A stretch of 64,000 nt of DNA from Ramazzottius varieornatus (lineage: Eukaryota; Tardigrada; Eutardigrada; Parachela; Ramazzottiidae): positions 4,766,629 to 4,830,628 of the forward strand of contig BDGG01000001.1 in the NCBI GenBank assembly GCA_001949185.1. Direction: 5' to 3'. The notes beneath the pieces are model-generated. The model was not told the DNA's origin. It was given only the letters and a program-made list of their open reading frames with translations, and searched no databases. Numbering within the stretch: the first letter of the stretch is position 1; each line of letters starts with the position of its first letter. The position numbers and the translations under genes are program-made. Below are positions 1 through 11,469 of this stretch, piece by piece.

Positions 1-519
1 GTTGTTCACATTCGCTGGGGAACTCAACCGCGGTCGCTCATCCACCACCACCGAACGCGGATAGTTATTAGTCACTTCCGGTCCACGCCGTGTGCCCACG
101 TTCTTGAACGTCACCACCGGGACAGTCGAGGCTTCGTTCTGACTTGGAGATTTGACTTGGAGAGCGGACTGACGTGATGTGCTTGAAGGTATGTTATCGT
201 ACTCTGGAGAACCGGACTTACGTGTGACTGTGAAGCGGGGAGAAGCCGGCAAGCGACCAGGTTGGAAAGTCGGGTAAGGAACAGGAGCCGACAGGGGTGG
301 TGGTGGTGGTGGTTGCTGTTTGGTCAAGAGTGGTGCCGTGACAGCAGCGTGGTCGACTTGCTGCATTAGGTTACGTTGGTTGTAGATGGGCGAAGCGGGT
401 ACTCCGGGGAGCTGGTGGACGCGGCGAATACCGCTGCGAGGAGTACCGGCAAGGAGGGAAGTTGAAGGAGGAAGTGTGGGTTCTTCGGTACTCTCGATGG
501 AAGATAAGCTGTTGTGCTC
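1..519 (-). CDS. 3' exon (partial) of ZDHHC5/8-like palmitoyltransferase: Pro/Ser-rich C-terminal tail
   Basis: Read on the minus strand, 173 codons stay open from a good acceptor (pyrimidine run then CAG just above base 519) to the window edge, so the exon is cut by the window. The peptide is rich in Pro, Ser and Thr, with a run of six prolines after paired glutamines and a motif SPEYDNIPSS. Long disordered tails of this kind follow the catalytic core in ZDHHC5/8. It lies downstream of the DHHC core exons on the same strand. The exon starts in phase 0, as does the end of the core exon at 1554. I infer that it belongs to the long isoform; a separate gene is possible. Confidence 0.55.
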
Positions 520-1130
520 CTGCGAAAAAAACACGAAAACAGTTGGTATGGTTCAGTAATGCACAACATACAGCTGGAGACAATCTATGAGGAAAGCTAA
601 GCGAAGCCACACATGTCAATAAGCCCAATCACCAAGCTGACCCAAACACGAACGCAAAATCTGTTGAACAAGCCTCTTAGGACATTTCAGCACGCGAGGT
701 GAAAAGCATGCTTGGATCCAGGCACCCTGGATAGCACAAAAGGTGCAAGACGTGTGGATGTACAAGTGCACAAAGGAAGCACCCGGCAGATCCACAGAGA
801 TACAAACGGGGCACTGGAAAGGTTAACAAGGAACACATGCGTGCTGGAATGTGGATAAGCAGTGGGAGGCGTACTGTGGCCTTGCAGTAACAAACGAAGC
901 ATTCTGAAAGTACATGTACCTTCGAAACCCGACTGAAAGTGGCAGTGTGGGTAAAGGTAGCGGTCGGAGAAGATGACGGAGAAAAAAGACCAGCGTCCGC
1001 ACGCTTCGATCCATCGCCCTGGACAAGTGGCTTTCGAAGAGCTTCCTTGTCATCGACTTTGGTATACAGGGCACTATATACATGAGGAATCTGTTTAGTA
1101 ATTTACCGTGCGAATACTTTACTTGTTATT

Positions 1131-2694
1131 CTAATCCATGAAAGCGAAGTCGAACTTTGGATAGAGCGGTCCACACAGCGCCAGACAGCAGTTGTAACAG
1201 CATCCTTCGTCGAAAGGGTTATCTGCATTCCGAAATTTGCCAGTAACCTAGAGAGCGCTTGCATTAAATCAAGAAACATTATCAATGTTTATACGTGTGA
1301 GTGTTTTCGCCGGTTCGGTTACTGAACAACTTTAAGTAATTGAGACCAAGGCAAACAATCTCCGATCGATCGCTTCTCCGAGTGGCGCACTATTATAGCC
1401 AATAAAACCGAGACGTGCGCCACTTGAGAAAACAATTTTGCCGAGTTTTGTCTGCCGAGCTCCGATTTTAAGAAGCATTCAAATACCAGAATCCAAAGGG
1501 ACAATAGCGATTTCAGTTATTCACAAGATAATTTTAATGTCCTTATAGTTTACTTGTTCGTTGGTGGTCATTCCGCGAGCCACCAGGCTCATGTGAAAGA
1601 ATGTCAGGCCCCCAACTGGCAAGGCTAACAAGCCGACGACAACGACCAGCGCCAACCTGCAATCAGAATAGAGAGTCTAATTAAATGACGGATTATATAC
1701 CAGCTAGGAAATTAAGTGCCGGTATAGACCAGCTCTTACATACATTATGCGGGTAAAAGATTACTTTATGCTCTTCTTCCGCTAATTTATGCGACTTTCA
1801 AAATTGACTTACGTCACAGCGCCGTTTGTGGTCAGGAGGCTCTCGGTGTGTGTTAGAATCCAAAATAGGCATGCCGCAATGACGACGGCAATGTGCAATG
1901 TCAAGACGTTGAGAAAGATGAAAAAATAACGATAGTTGCGCCGTCCGATGCAGTTGGCCACCCACGGACCTACGAGGAAACAAACCGCAATGTGACAATG
2001 TACGATATCTTGCCTAAGCAGCTCTCGAAGGAACTCACAATGGTGATCGAATATTTCAAGGCAACGATTACAGGTGGAACAGTGGGAGACGCGTGGAGGT
2101 CGGTAGAAGTTACAGGACACGCAGTACTTGAGTTTGACTTGGATCCCGTTGACCACCACTAGCCTATAGGTTGCTGGAACTTCCGCCGGGATGGGCTCGT
2201 CCGCCGTAGCTACGAATTAATCCTTTTTCACTGTATGATCATACATGCCGAAAAAATAAACACACAGAAGGGAGATATAACTTCGTACCTCGCGGTAGAA
2301 ATCCAGGGTTCATGAAGGTGGCTGCGGCCAAGTTGGCTATAGCCGCTAGAAGAAGGATGGCGCTAACTAGCGGGATGGCAAAATGATACTGTAATGCCAG
2401 CTGGTAACCCCTGAAACAAAACCGTATCTTCAAAGATTAACGACTCAATCTGACTTCCCTGAGCAGGTAACGAGGGAGATGTGGTCGGAAAACTGTTTCA
2501 GCGAGCGACAATATACAGTAATTTCAAGTGCAACCGGAAATGGATGGGAATACTGCAGTTAGAAATTGGTTTCACACGAACAGGCCCCACATATATTCGG
2601 CAGAATTGAGGTAAACTTACGGAAAGACGAAGTACACGGCGGATAGTCCCAAAATGAGGATCCATGCAGCGAAAGTGGGCAAGAGCTGGGACAT
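1131..2694 (-). CDS. ZDHHC5/8: DHHC palmitoyltransferase, ZDHHC5/8 type (catalytic core)
   Basis: This enzyme attaches palmitate to cysteines of membrane proteins. Six minus-strand exons join in phase: 2621-2694, 2289-2410, 2039-2209, 1813-1969, 1554-1656 and 1131-1247, giving 247 residues that end at TAG 1131-1133. Two membrane segments precede the cysteine-rich domain. Its CxxC and HC pairs lead to the DHHC tetrad (residues 120-123), then [15 protein letters not shown], two further membrane segments and the TTNEQ motif typical of ZDHHC5/8. The intron 1970-2038 splits the catalytic cysteine codon. The ATG at 2692-2694 is followed directly by a hydrophobic segment. Human relatives carry a short cytosolic stretch first, so an upstream exon is possible. 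The last exon starts VTGKFR and then stops, although relatives continue into a long tail. That tail appears to be encoded at 1-519. Confidence 0.9.
1370..1465. repeat. Palindromic GTGGCGCAC repeat, copy 1 (ZDHHC intron)
   Basis: Arms at 1382-1390 and 1415-1423 surround a 24-nt spacer that matches the family core when inverted. On the right it extends through CAATTTTGCCGAG to GCCGAGCTC. It lies within intron 1248-1553. Confidence 0.85.
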
Positions 2695-4437
2695 TTCACA
2701 CGTCGAGCTACGATCGAATTCGGAGCTCCGCCACCTGCCCATATTTAATGTTTTCGCAGTCGTAACTGGTTCTGCTTCTATCCCGAGATCGCTCTCGTGG
2801 GGTCTAGCTTTTTTCCGCGGCTCTCCTCATCTTCCTAGCGAACAGTTCGAACATGGACATGGCAGAACACTGTTAATGGTAATTGATGTATAATTGGTTC
2901 GTCCACCGCAACAGCAGGTTCGCACGTACTTCAAATGTCTCTCACAGCGAAGACCAGAAACTGAAGCGGCACTGCGACTCTGTAGCTATCGATTACGATC
3001 CTTCACCAGCATTCTTGCATGTCCGATAAGCCCTAGAAGATCAAAACAGAGCTTCGCGGCTGCTGGAGTTACGGCGGAGAGGAGTGTCGATGATCAGGCT
3101 GCGCAGCTGATCAGATATCCATGCTCAAGGCCTTCGTTGGATGAAGGCGGGTCGCAGAATCAGCGCTCAATAGAGGAATCATCCGTCGTCCCAAAACACA
3201 GGTGTCAGCCCGACTGTCCGGAAGCATATGCGCACTTCCGGATCGCGGACGGAAGGAAACTATGATCAGTTTGATCACCTGCACTGATGCCAAACGCAAT
3301 TACGCACACTGCCACTGACAACCTCAAAGGTGACAAAGCTGGGGCAGAAGGGTGTCCTCTTAATGTGTCATGGGCTTACGGTCAGTGTTATTTTACTATG
3401 GCTTTCGGAATTTTAATGTCTATTATGATCATTAAAATTTTCCCTGATGCTACAATTCTGATTGCAATAGGTAAACTTCCCTTGAATTCCCTTAAGTAAT
3501 TTAACTTATGCCCCGAACTCCAACTAGAATCATTTTGATTGAGCATGTTTCCTGTACTTGACATATTACACATGACATGACTGGCTGTCACATAACAGAA
3601 ATTTTAGACCAGCGCCAGGTTTCTTGTTCGCCGTTGGAGTTCCAACAGTTGGAGTTCCAGCACCTGGAGTTCTAGAACTTGTCTCGCTCACGGCAGATGT
3701 GGAAGCTGACGAGAGAGAATAATCGGTTACTCCGGATAAGACCACGGTCGACCGTCCGGTCGGAATGAGTAGCGCTCTTCTCCACAGCCACTTTCTTCCG
3801 CTTGGCTGAGCTTGTCTCAGTCTGCGTCTTACGCTTGATGGCGTGTTTTGTCCCTTCGCGGTTTCAATCATGTTCGAAGCTGGAAGATTCGCTAAACACA
3901 AACACCGAAGTAGAAAAAGGGATGAGGTGTGCAGCAGCAGTAAATCTTTCAGATTTCCGTTTTCTTGAATCAATCTGTGCAATCAACGAACAGAACCTAC
4001 AAACTGGGGCAAAGGAAAATGTCTACGCCCACTTTTGTGACTCTAATGGCGAAAGACCGATTCTCCTGAACGTTATCCGAATCATTGCGAATGACGATTG
4101 ATTTGTGATGCATATCAACATAGTTAAAATGTAAAACCTTGTAACTCCGAATTTCGATTATTTTAATTTGCGAAAACCTTGAATTTCACTTACGTATTTT
4201 ACTATTGACTTGTTCGTTCAATTTTACTACGAATTTACTACATAGTAGAATTCCATCGCCACAATTTTTAATCTTAATTGCCATTGTAAAATTCAAAAAC
4301 ACAGATTTGAGCCATTTCCGATTACCTACTATGATCATTAAAATAGCACTGCTTACAGGCCTGACCGTTAATAAGGTTATAAATTCCAGGCCGAATACCC
4401 TTGAAATGGAAAATAAGAAAGAAATTCCAAATATTCC
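2695..4437. other. Intergenic stretch, no supported gene
   Basis: I find no exon set with family similarity here. On the minus strand 3566-3982 stays open and encodes a Ser/Thr-rich segment with three GTP-type repeats, and another frame there is Lys-rich, like the C-terminal tails of the Tigger-like transposases in this window. That makes it a possible transposase scrap. The AT-rich patches at 3405-3445 and 4140-4350 share the motif ATGATCATTAAAA and are probably old repeat debris. Confidence 0.4.
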
Positions 4438-4439
4438 TA

Positions 4440-6881
4440 CGAGGTAAAGGTTGTAAATTTAGCCGCCCCATACCGGGTTTGTAAAGTTAGCCACCGCTGC
4501 GGTATGTGGTGGCGCACAGGCAGTGCCGTAGTCTTAGGTCGCGGCATAGCCGATACCGCTTTTTAGAACTGGAGTATACTAGATACCGCTCCTGCAGTCT
4601 GCAGGAGGCCGACATCTCTGTAACTGGACCATCCATTACAAAAACAGCACCTCGGCTTTATAAAAACATTCATCACAACACTAGATTTCGACGACGAAAT
4701 ACTCAGGTAATATGAGAGGTGAAACAGGGGAACCCGCACTACATTTACAATTGAAGAACTGGAGCATTCTAGGCTTTTTCGCAGCACGCGTCTGTCTGGC
4801 AGGAACACTGTGCGTCACTTCGTGGGGAACTTCGGCAGGTTCATGGCTCGCTGAGGTTTTTCGCTTTACGGAACGAGACTTTCTGACCCGTGCAGTCTTT
4901 GCAGCATCAGTCACAGCTCCGGACATCTCCTGACATTCCTCTTGACTTCCTTTTGATTTCCGTTTAGCCAGTTGAGCAGCTTTAGCTGCTTTCACAGCAG
5001 CACGCTTCGCGGCTTGGGCTGACTGGAAAGCGGGCTCGTTGGTCAATCCTCCAGCGTCAAGGTTGAGGTGCTCGTTCTTTTCTCGGCGGACTTTCTTTGC
5101 TGCTGCGCTGAACAGCGATGCCTGGAGGGAAGCGGCCAGTACGGCGCCCGGCGCTACTCCTCGTTGCTTCAGTTTGATGAAATCTAGAATATCTTCTCTG
5201 TCTTTCTGTCCAGCAATGTCGACCTCGTCCTTCAGCGTCTCAGTTAAACTACCAAAGATGGACTGATAGTTTTTCGAAGCGGATTCCGCTGTACTGACAG
5301 GACTTTCAGGGCAATGTCGAGTCTTCACGGTGCCGCGAATTACTTCTGGACTAAACGGGAAGAGCCCAGATTTTCGAAATCCGGATATGAGATTCGGGCC
5401 CGCGTTGAAAGCGTGTTGCGGGGGACAGTCTTCGGTATGAAACCACAGCTTGACAAGATGAGAAAGCAGATTATCTTTCGTCACCTAGAACGGACAACAT
5501 GACATAATAACTACTCGTACTTAGATTCCAGTAAAACAGAAAAAATTCTCACTAGTCCTCCCGGCATGTTATGGCGGTATCGAAGGTATTCTCCCCAAGC
5601 TCTTTTGACTTGTCCAAAGACGGATATATCGAAGGGCTGAAGGTGGCCAGTCTGTCCAGCAGGCAGAGCGAATACATAGACGATTTTGCCGGTTTCCGCC
5701 TCAAACTCAGTGATATACTTCATCAGAGTGAAGTTGTTGACGTGCGAGAAATGTCCGTCCACGAAAATTACATTCTGCAATACAATACGCATGACGTCAT
5801 GACTCCAAGCCTTCCAGGATCACAGAAATCAGACCACACGGCGTAATGACATAGTGCGCAACTTGACTTGGTAGATATTGCGTACCTTTGTTTTGGTCAT
5901 TGCGGGAAAAACCACCATCTTGAGGTAATTGGCAGTTGGTCCATAGTCCCAGAAGCGTTCACTCCTTGATAGCAGTGACCACCAGTACCATCCAGTCGAG
6001 AACGGACGTGCAGTTTTCCGGAGAAGAGAGCCATAAACGGAAGCTGGAGTGCGGCCGCATTACCACAGGGTAAAATGGTAACCAACACTTTCTCCGTTTC
6101 GTCAAATTGAGAGTAGATCTGCCTCATCCCCTTTCGTCCAACCACCCTGTCGAACATCTCCGCTGTGTTGAAGGCTGACTCATCCAAATTCCACACCTGT
6201 TCTGGCTCTTCGAGGAATCCTCTATCGTAGAGGAGCTCAGTCAGCTTGCTGATGTACTTCTCCGCCAGTTCATGTGTCCATTCTCGGTCCTTCTTCCGAT
6301 TGCTTGCGTGGGTTATCCGCATGGATAAATTTGGATGTCGCTTGAGTAAACGGCGTAAGTGCTGGTTGTTGGAGGCTTTGTACTTAGAACCTGTAAACGC
6401 AACGGGAATCCTAAAATATTCAAGTAAGATGGAAAACAGACTCACGATAGATTTTACTCGCTTACCAAGTCGAATGTTCATTTCAACGATTGCCGCGGCA
6501 CAATGCTGTCGGTTCAGAGGGATTCCCGTGTCGGAGCAACTCAGCAAGAAGTCTGCTAGAGCTCCTTCTTCATGAGGAGGAATTTTCGGCTGCCGTCCGC
6601 GACTTCCGGTGTGTCGATCATTCAGCCGATTACTGAGTGTGCGACGATTAACTCCATATATCTCGGCTGATTTCCGCTCGCTCCACTTCATCTCCTCCAC
6701 CGCATGCGCCGCTGCTTCCATGGTTAGTTGAGCGTGAGCTTCTGCTGTCGTCTTAAGCTTAGGCGATGCCATTTTTTATTCACGATGAACATTTGGGAAC
6801 AAGTGTCACAAAACGAGCGAATTCCAACGGCTAGCTTTACAAACCCCGTATGGGGTGGCTAAGTTTACAACCTTTCCCTCG
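4440..6881 (-). mobile_element. Complete Tigger/pogo-like DNA transposon with TA target duplication
   Basis: The element is 2,442 bp and is bounded by terminal inverted repeats of about 50 bp. The left end begins CGAGGTAAAGGTTGTAAA and the right end, read inverted, begins CGAGGGAAAGGTTGTAAA. Both continue through TTTGTAAAG and GCTAGCC-like sequence. A TA dinucleotide flanks each side (4438-4439 and 6882-6883), which is the target duplication of the Tc1/mariner/pogo superfamily. One four-exon transposase gene on the minus strand fills the interior. The ends are well matched, so the insertion looks fairly recent, but one frame break in the gene suggests that this copy is inactive. Confidence 0.9.
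4681..6772 (-). pseudogene. Tigger/pogo-like DDE transposase
   Basis: The exons are about 6466-6772, 5886-6390, 5553-5774 and 4681-5484. The N-terminus carries a psq-type helix-turn-helix (EEMKWSERKSAEIYGVNRRT). The DDE catalytic acids are visible in WNLDESAF, IFVDGHFSH and LQPFDISVFG, one in each successive part of the protein. The C-terminal exon is rich in Ala and Lys and is probably basic and nuclear. A 75-bp intron (6391-6465) is free of stops and could be mistaken for coding. Near 5900-5945 the frame with family similarity changes: one frame meets TGA at 5897, while the shifted frame runs to a good donor at 5886/5885. I infer a one-base indel. The relic at 61391-63582 has the same architecture. 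Confidence 0.82.
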
Positions 6882-6923
6882 TATATTCCTCTTTCCCGAA
6901 GGTCCTCGCAAAAATCTAGAATT

Positions 6924-7264
6924 CCAGCTGGCTTTCAGTCTCAAAACCAATATTTGTTGATGACTTCAGACCATTTTCATTGTTTCAGATGGGTATTGTA
7001 GATATTCGCTGCGTCCACGCAGTGCGTACATGTACGTGACGATACACCCTCATAGCGGGTTGTGCAATCCGTGAAACCGGACCGGGGCTGTACTTCACTT
7101 GTACGATGACGTACCCCGCGGACGCGGCGAATATTCACAATACCCATCTAAAACAATGAGCATGATCGAAGTCATNNNNNNNNNNNNNNNNNNNNNNNNN
7201 NNNNNNNNNNNNNNNNNNNNNNNNNCATTAACAAACATTGGTTTTGAGACTGAAAGCCAGCTGG
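6924..7264. repeat. Large imperfect palindrome (foldback element) containing the scaffold gap
   Basis: The left arm is 6924-7020 and the right arm is 7118-7264. Read inverted, both show CCAGCTGG, then CTTTCAGTCTCAAAACCAA, then TTTGTT, ATGACTTC, CATTGTTT and AGATGGGTATTGT, ending in GCGTCC. The 50 N at 7176-7225 sit in the right arm at a point where the left arm has no extra sequence. It lies just outside the Tigger-like element that ends at 6881. Confidence 0.85.
7176..7225. other. Assembly gap (50 N)
   Basis: Fifty N lie within the right arm of the palindrome at 6924-7264. Comparison with the left arm suggests that the missing sequence is close to zero or is a short overlap, because ATG occurs on both sides of the N run. 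Confidence 0.99.
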
Positions 7265-7845
7265 AGATTGGCCGATCCGAACTTTCGGTTTTGTCGGACC
7301 TGAAAGTCCAAGGGAAAATCAAGAACTTACGCACAGCTTAATTCGCCGCATACTTCAGTGCGACCGATCGAAGATGCTATTGGTCGTTCAGTTGAACGAC
7401 CAATTAGCCTCAGTGGTACGCATGTGTGACCAGCATCGGGTTCAGTTTGTTGACAGGATCCGCTGGATCTTCGACTGTTTACCTCGTGGAATTCCTAAAT
7501 TTTCTCCGATCATTGCTAGTTTTGCAAATAGGAATTCCACCGTTCCAAACGGCTGCCCCTTGGAACGGAACGGAATTCCGGGAATGGAACGGAATTTGGA
7601 AAGGAATGGAATTAGGAATTTACAGCCTTAACCGTTAAACCGTATGACTTCCGACCTTTGGGCTTTAGGCTTCAGAGGACCGAGGTCGTATTTGCCTTCA
7701 CCGCCGGGGATACCCTTAACTTGAGAGGGCAAATGAAATTCCGAGAACTGAAAGCAATCCAGAGTTTTGGTTCCCGTTTTCCGAGGAATTCCCGAAGGAT
7801 CTCTTGTTCCTGAAGGCTAAATGGGCTGACCGCGTTGCTCGAACT
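7265..7845. other. Upstream region and probable 5' UTR of MAP2K7
   Basis: A GGAAT/GGAAC-rich stretch at 7545-7610 is degenerate and looks like simple repeat. A perfect 22-bp palindrome lies at 7382-7403 (TGGTCGTTCA and its complement). No TATA box or splice-joined upstream exon could be fixed, so the transcription start is unknown. Confidence 0.4.
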
Positions 7846-10800
7846 ATGGACGTGCAAGATAGTTTTGCCAAGAAGATCCGTGACCTGGAGAAGCGCATCG
7901 CGGCGGAGAATGCTGCGCGGCACGAGAGAAAGCCTAGCCTCACTCGAAAGGACAGCTTCAAACTCTCCCTGGATGTTACTCCTGTTCCCTCATCTCCCGA
8001 AGAGGTACGGACAGCTCTTACTCCGGCCATGCCGAAGACTACTCCCTTCGCTTTCGACTTGGCCAGCCCCTCCATGACTAGAAAGAAGCCCAAACCTCGT
8101 AAGTACACTTCGTTATTTTCTCTTCAGATAACGCAGCCTTGTGATCTGCTCTGGTGGAGTTTGCTGCACTACATCACGTGGGGCGCGCCACTCAGAATGT
8201 CGTTCTGACCGCACATATTTCGTTTCATCAGATGGTTTCTGTGTGATTCTTGTACTGCAGACCTTCGTACAGCAGGGTTTTCAGGAATTTAAGAAGCATA
8301 TATGTCGCTGTCTTTCAGTGATTATGAACCATTCAACGGTGGGACCCGCAATGGGACGAGCCATGACGCCCGACATCAACCTGGAGAATCTCCCCGAGCC
8401 ATCCCTTTTGGGCTTTCGGGACTCCTTCCGTCTAACTCGACAGAAACGACTGGAGCTGGCTAGCTCCACCATGCCTCCTGGAGTATATACCAACGCCACA
8501 CGCCTTTCTCAAGAGGACCACTTGTACGTGACTTTAACTTTTACTTTCAAATGTCTTTTAGGGTTTGTTGACAGACTGTGATATTTTGAATGTAAACAAA
8601 TCGATTTTCTAACAGAACTGAATATGAAGACAAGCTGGGCGAAATTATGAAGAAAACCAACATTATCACGTTACGGGGAGTGAAGTATGAATCGACCACG
8701 GATGATCTGGAGAATATGGGGGAGCTGGGCCATGGAACGTGTGGAACTGTCGTGAAGATGCGCTTCAAGAAGACAGGCGACGTCTTGGCCGTAAAGGTAA
8801 GCTACCTCATCTTTCCTAACTTTAAAACGCGGCCTCCAGGTTCTTACGTAACAAAAGTTAGGTTCGGGGCTTGTTCTGGTAGATTATGCGGAAGTCAGGG
8901 AATCGAGAGGAAAACAAGCGAATTATCCGCGACTTGGATGTGGTGTTGAAAAGCCACGATTGCCCGACTATTGTCCGGTGCTTGGGATGTTTTGTTACTG
9001 ATGTAAGTTATAGCTAAGAAGGAAACGAGTATTCTGTTGTTGTTTTTTGTTTCTGTAGGGCTGTAATATGACTACTCGTTCTTACTGTTTCTTCAGAGCG
9101 AGGTGTGGATTTGTATGGAGATGATGACAACATGCCTGGATAAGCTGCTGAAGCGTACCAAGACGCCCGTGCCTGAAAGGATCCTTGGCAAGATGACAGT
9201 ATCGGTAAGACTCACTGTCCTGTCCATTGAGATCTGTCTTTGACTGTACCGTTCTACCGGGAGTCGGGTCGGATTGTGGACATGGTTTCAGGTTGTAAAA
9301 GCGCTACATTATCTCAAGGAGAAACATGGTGTCATTCATCGTGATGTCAAACCGTCCAATATCTTAATGGATAACCAAGGTATGGCGTGGCAGCCCACAT
9401 TGTGCGGTGAAATGTCGGTACTACCCGTACGAGTATGATCATGATCTTTCTTTCTTCCTTACAGGCAATTTTAAACTCTGTGATTTCGGGATTAGCGGGC
9501 GTCTGGTTGATTCCAAGGCTAAGACTCGCTGTGCCGGATGCGCAGCCTACATGGCGGTAAGTTCCCTTTAATCATATTATTTCACAAGCAAGCTTGTTTG
9601 ATCATTATCATTGAAGTGGGAATGGACACTGATTGCCGCACTGATTTGTCTATTTCACTGTTCTGTCAGCTGTTTTGTCTTTCCCCGCGTGAATGTTCAT
9701 TAATACCATCTTTCATGTTACTGCAGCCGGAGCGTATTGTTTGCCCGACGGATGCCAGTCGTCCGGATTACGATATTCGTGCCGACGTGTGGTCTCTCGG
9801 GGTTTCCCTGATTGAGCTGGCTACCTGCGAACTACCTTATAAAGGCTGTAAGACGGACTTTGAGGTTCTGACGAAGATCCTTGACGAGACTGCGCCGAGC
9901 TTGCCCTCTCACCAAGGCTTCTCCATGGACTTCTGCTCCTTCGTCAGAGACTGGTGGGTGAAATCACCCAGACTATCTTCACCGCTTCCGCATTTTCAGC
10001 AGTCCAGTAGCGGTGTGTTCTTTACAGTTTGATAAAAGATTACAAGCGACGACCGAAGTACCGCAAGCTTCTGGAACATCCTTTTGTGGTTCGCTACGAG
10101 CTGCTGAAGGTGGATGTGGCCGCTTGGGTGAAAGAAGTTTACAAGCCGTTAGCGCCACTGCTGGCCCAGTGGGAAACACCTCCACCGAGTATTCCGTCCC
10201 TGATCCCAGGAGAGTTCTCGAACGGTAAGGCTACCGAATTGAGGAGCTCGCCGAACAAGTTGGACGAGATTGTCTTTGAGGTGGCGTAGGTTTCCAGTGT
10301 AACTGTCTAAAAGTGTGCGCCACTTGAAATGATGATCTGGTTGAGTTGTTTTGGTCAGCTGCCGTATGGCGTCTTGAACTTCGATTGGAACATTGTTTGA
10401 ATGTCCTTCTTTACCTAGGCGACGAGCTACACAAACCTCGTATCCCGTCTCTGCCTAAGTCCGTGCCGCCTGTTCGGCGAAACTTCGCGCGTCCCGCTGT
10501 GGAGCCCACTGGTAACGGAACGGTGGAACTGGAAGTAGACGGTCCGGCAAAGCCGCTGACGAATGGGATGGACGGCGTGTCCACCTCCATGCCTACAAGC
10601 ACGCCGATAGCCGTCCCATCGACTCACCGAACGCCGGCCAGTGCCTTTAGCGGGCCCCGTTCCATGATCCAGCAGATGGCCGCTGGCTTGTCCAGTGCGT
10701 CGGCCGGTGTGCAGAAACCAGCCTGGCTTGTCAAACAGGCCGCGCGATCTCTTCTGCAGCGTCCCAATGCAGCGACACTGCCTCCAGCAAACGTTCCGGC

Positions 10801-10858
10801 CCTTCCTTCGAGTGCTCCCTTACCTCGAAAGCAATACGCGTTCAGAAACGCTGTCTAG
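7846..10858 (+). CDS. MAP2K7: MAP kinase kinase 7 (JNK-activating dual-specificity kinase)
   Basis: MKK7 (Drosophila hemipterous) phosphorylates JNK on Thr and Tyr in the cytoplasm. Ten exons join in phase: 7846-8098, 8319-8523, 8616-8796, 8883-9002, 9097-9204, 9292-9379, 9465-9556, 9727-9953, 10028-10224 and 10419-10858, giving 636 residues. The glycine loop is GELGHGTCG. Lys213 sits in LAVK, the catalytic loop is HRDVKPSN with Asp307, and the magnesium motif is DFG with Asp325. The MKK7 activation loop SKAKT (Ser335, Thr339) is kept, followed by Cys where vertebrates have Ser. The basic N-terminus probably holds JNK-docking motifs. The last exon adds a Pro/Ala/Ser-rich tail longer than that of vertebrate MKK7. 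The start ATG precedes the [16 protein letters not shown] coiled segment; an upstream alternative start cannot be excluded. Confidence 0.95.
10289..10326. repeat. Palindromic repeat, half copy 2 (MAP2K7 intron 9)
   Basis: Only the core TTCCAGTGTAACTGTCTAAA and the right arm GTGTGCGCCACTTG remain. It lies in the intron 10225-10418. Confidence 0.7.
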
Positions 10859-11469
10859 GGTCTTTTTTGTCTTAGATCAAAACCTTCCCTTTGTTGTTTT
10901 AGAATGAGTTGTCTGTGTTTCTTTTCCTGATTCTCTATTGAAATCTTTACAGTACAGTTTTTATTATGTTTTACACTCATGTGAGTGATTTTTATTTTTG
11001 ACTTTTATTCTTGACATGTCTTATGTAATGACCCGTTGTACAAAGTGAAGCTGTCCCAAAGCGGGAGCTCGGCAAAAAAACTCGACAGAAACTCGACAAA
11101 AAAACTCGAAGATTGTTTTTTTCAAGTGGCGCACGTACTTAGTGTTATTGGCTAAAACTGTGCGCCATTTATAATAACTATGGTCTACGTTTCGTCCGGC
11201 GGCCTTGTACACGATCAGATTTCTTACAGCCAGAAACTCCGAATGTCAAACCAGACATAGAAAATGACACGTCGTGGTTTAAAACTAAAACGATTCATCA
11301 CCGACGATATATGAAGCTAACACTAGAAAAAGCAGTGCAAGAACAGAGCTGAAACACTATCATCGATGCACTATTTGGTAAAACCAGAACACAATCATGC
11401 CATTCAATGCAGCAAGAGTTCCAGACAACCTGAAACTTGACAAAGACCACAGAAAAACCAGAAAACAAG
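10859..11469. other. Convergent 3' flanks of MAP2K7 and the SETD3-like gene
   Basis: This region lies between two convergent genes. It holds the palindromic repeat copy at 11064-11175 and otherwise no supported gene. No canonical AATAAA could be assigned with confidence to either gene. Confidence 0.5.
11064..11175. repeat. Palindromic repeat, copy 3 (3' of MAP2K7)
   Basis: GAGCTCGGCAAAAAAACTCG precedes TTCAAGTGGCGCAC. The spacer is 25 nt and contains AGTGTTATTGGCTAAAA; the right arm is GTGCGCCAT (11160-11168). Confidence 0.85.

Noticed and set aside
1893-2162. Plus-strand open frame over the DHHC region
   Set aside because: It is the antisense shadow of the DHHC exons and shows no family sequence.
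2894-3265. 123-codon plus-strand open frame
   Set aside because: Composition is random-like, there are no motifs, and no splice partners or neighbours support it.
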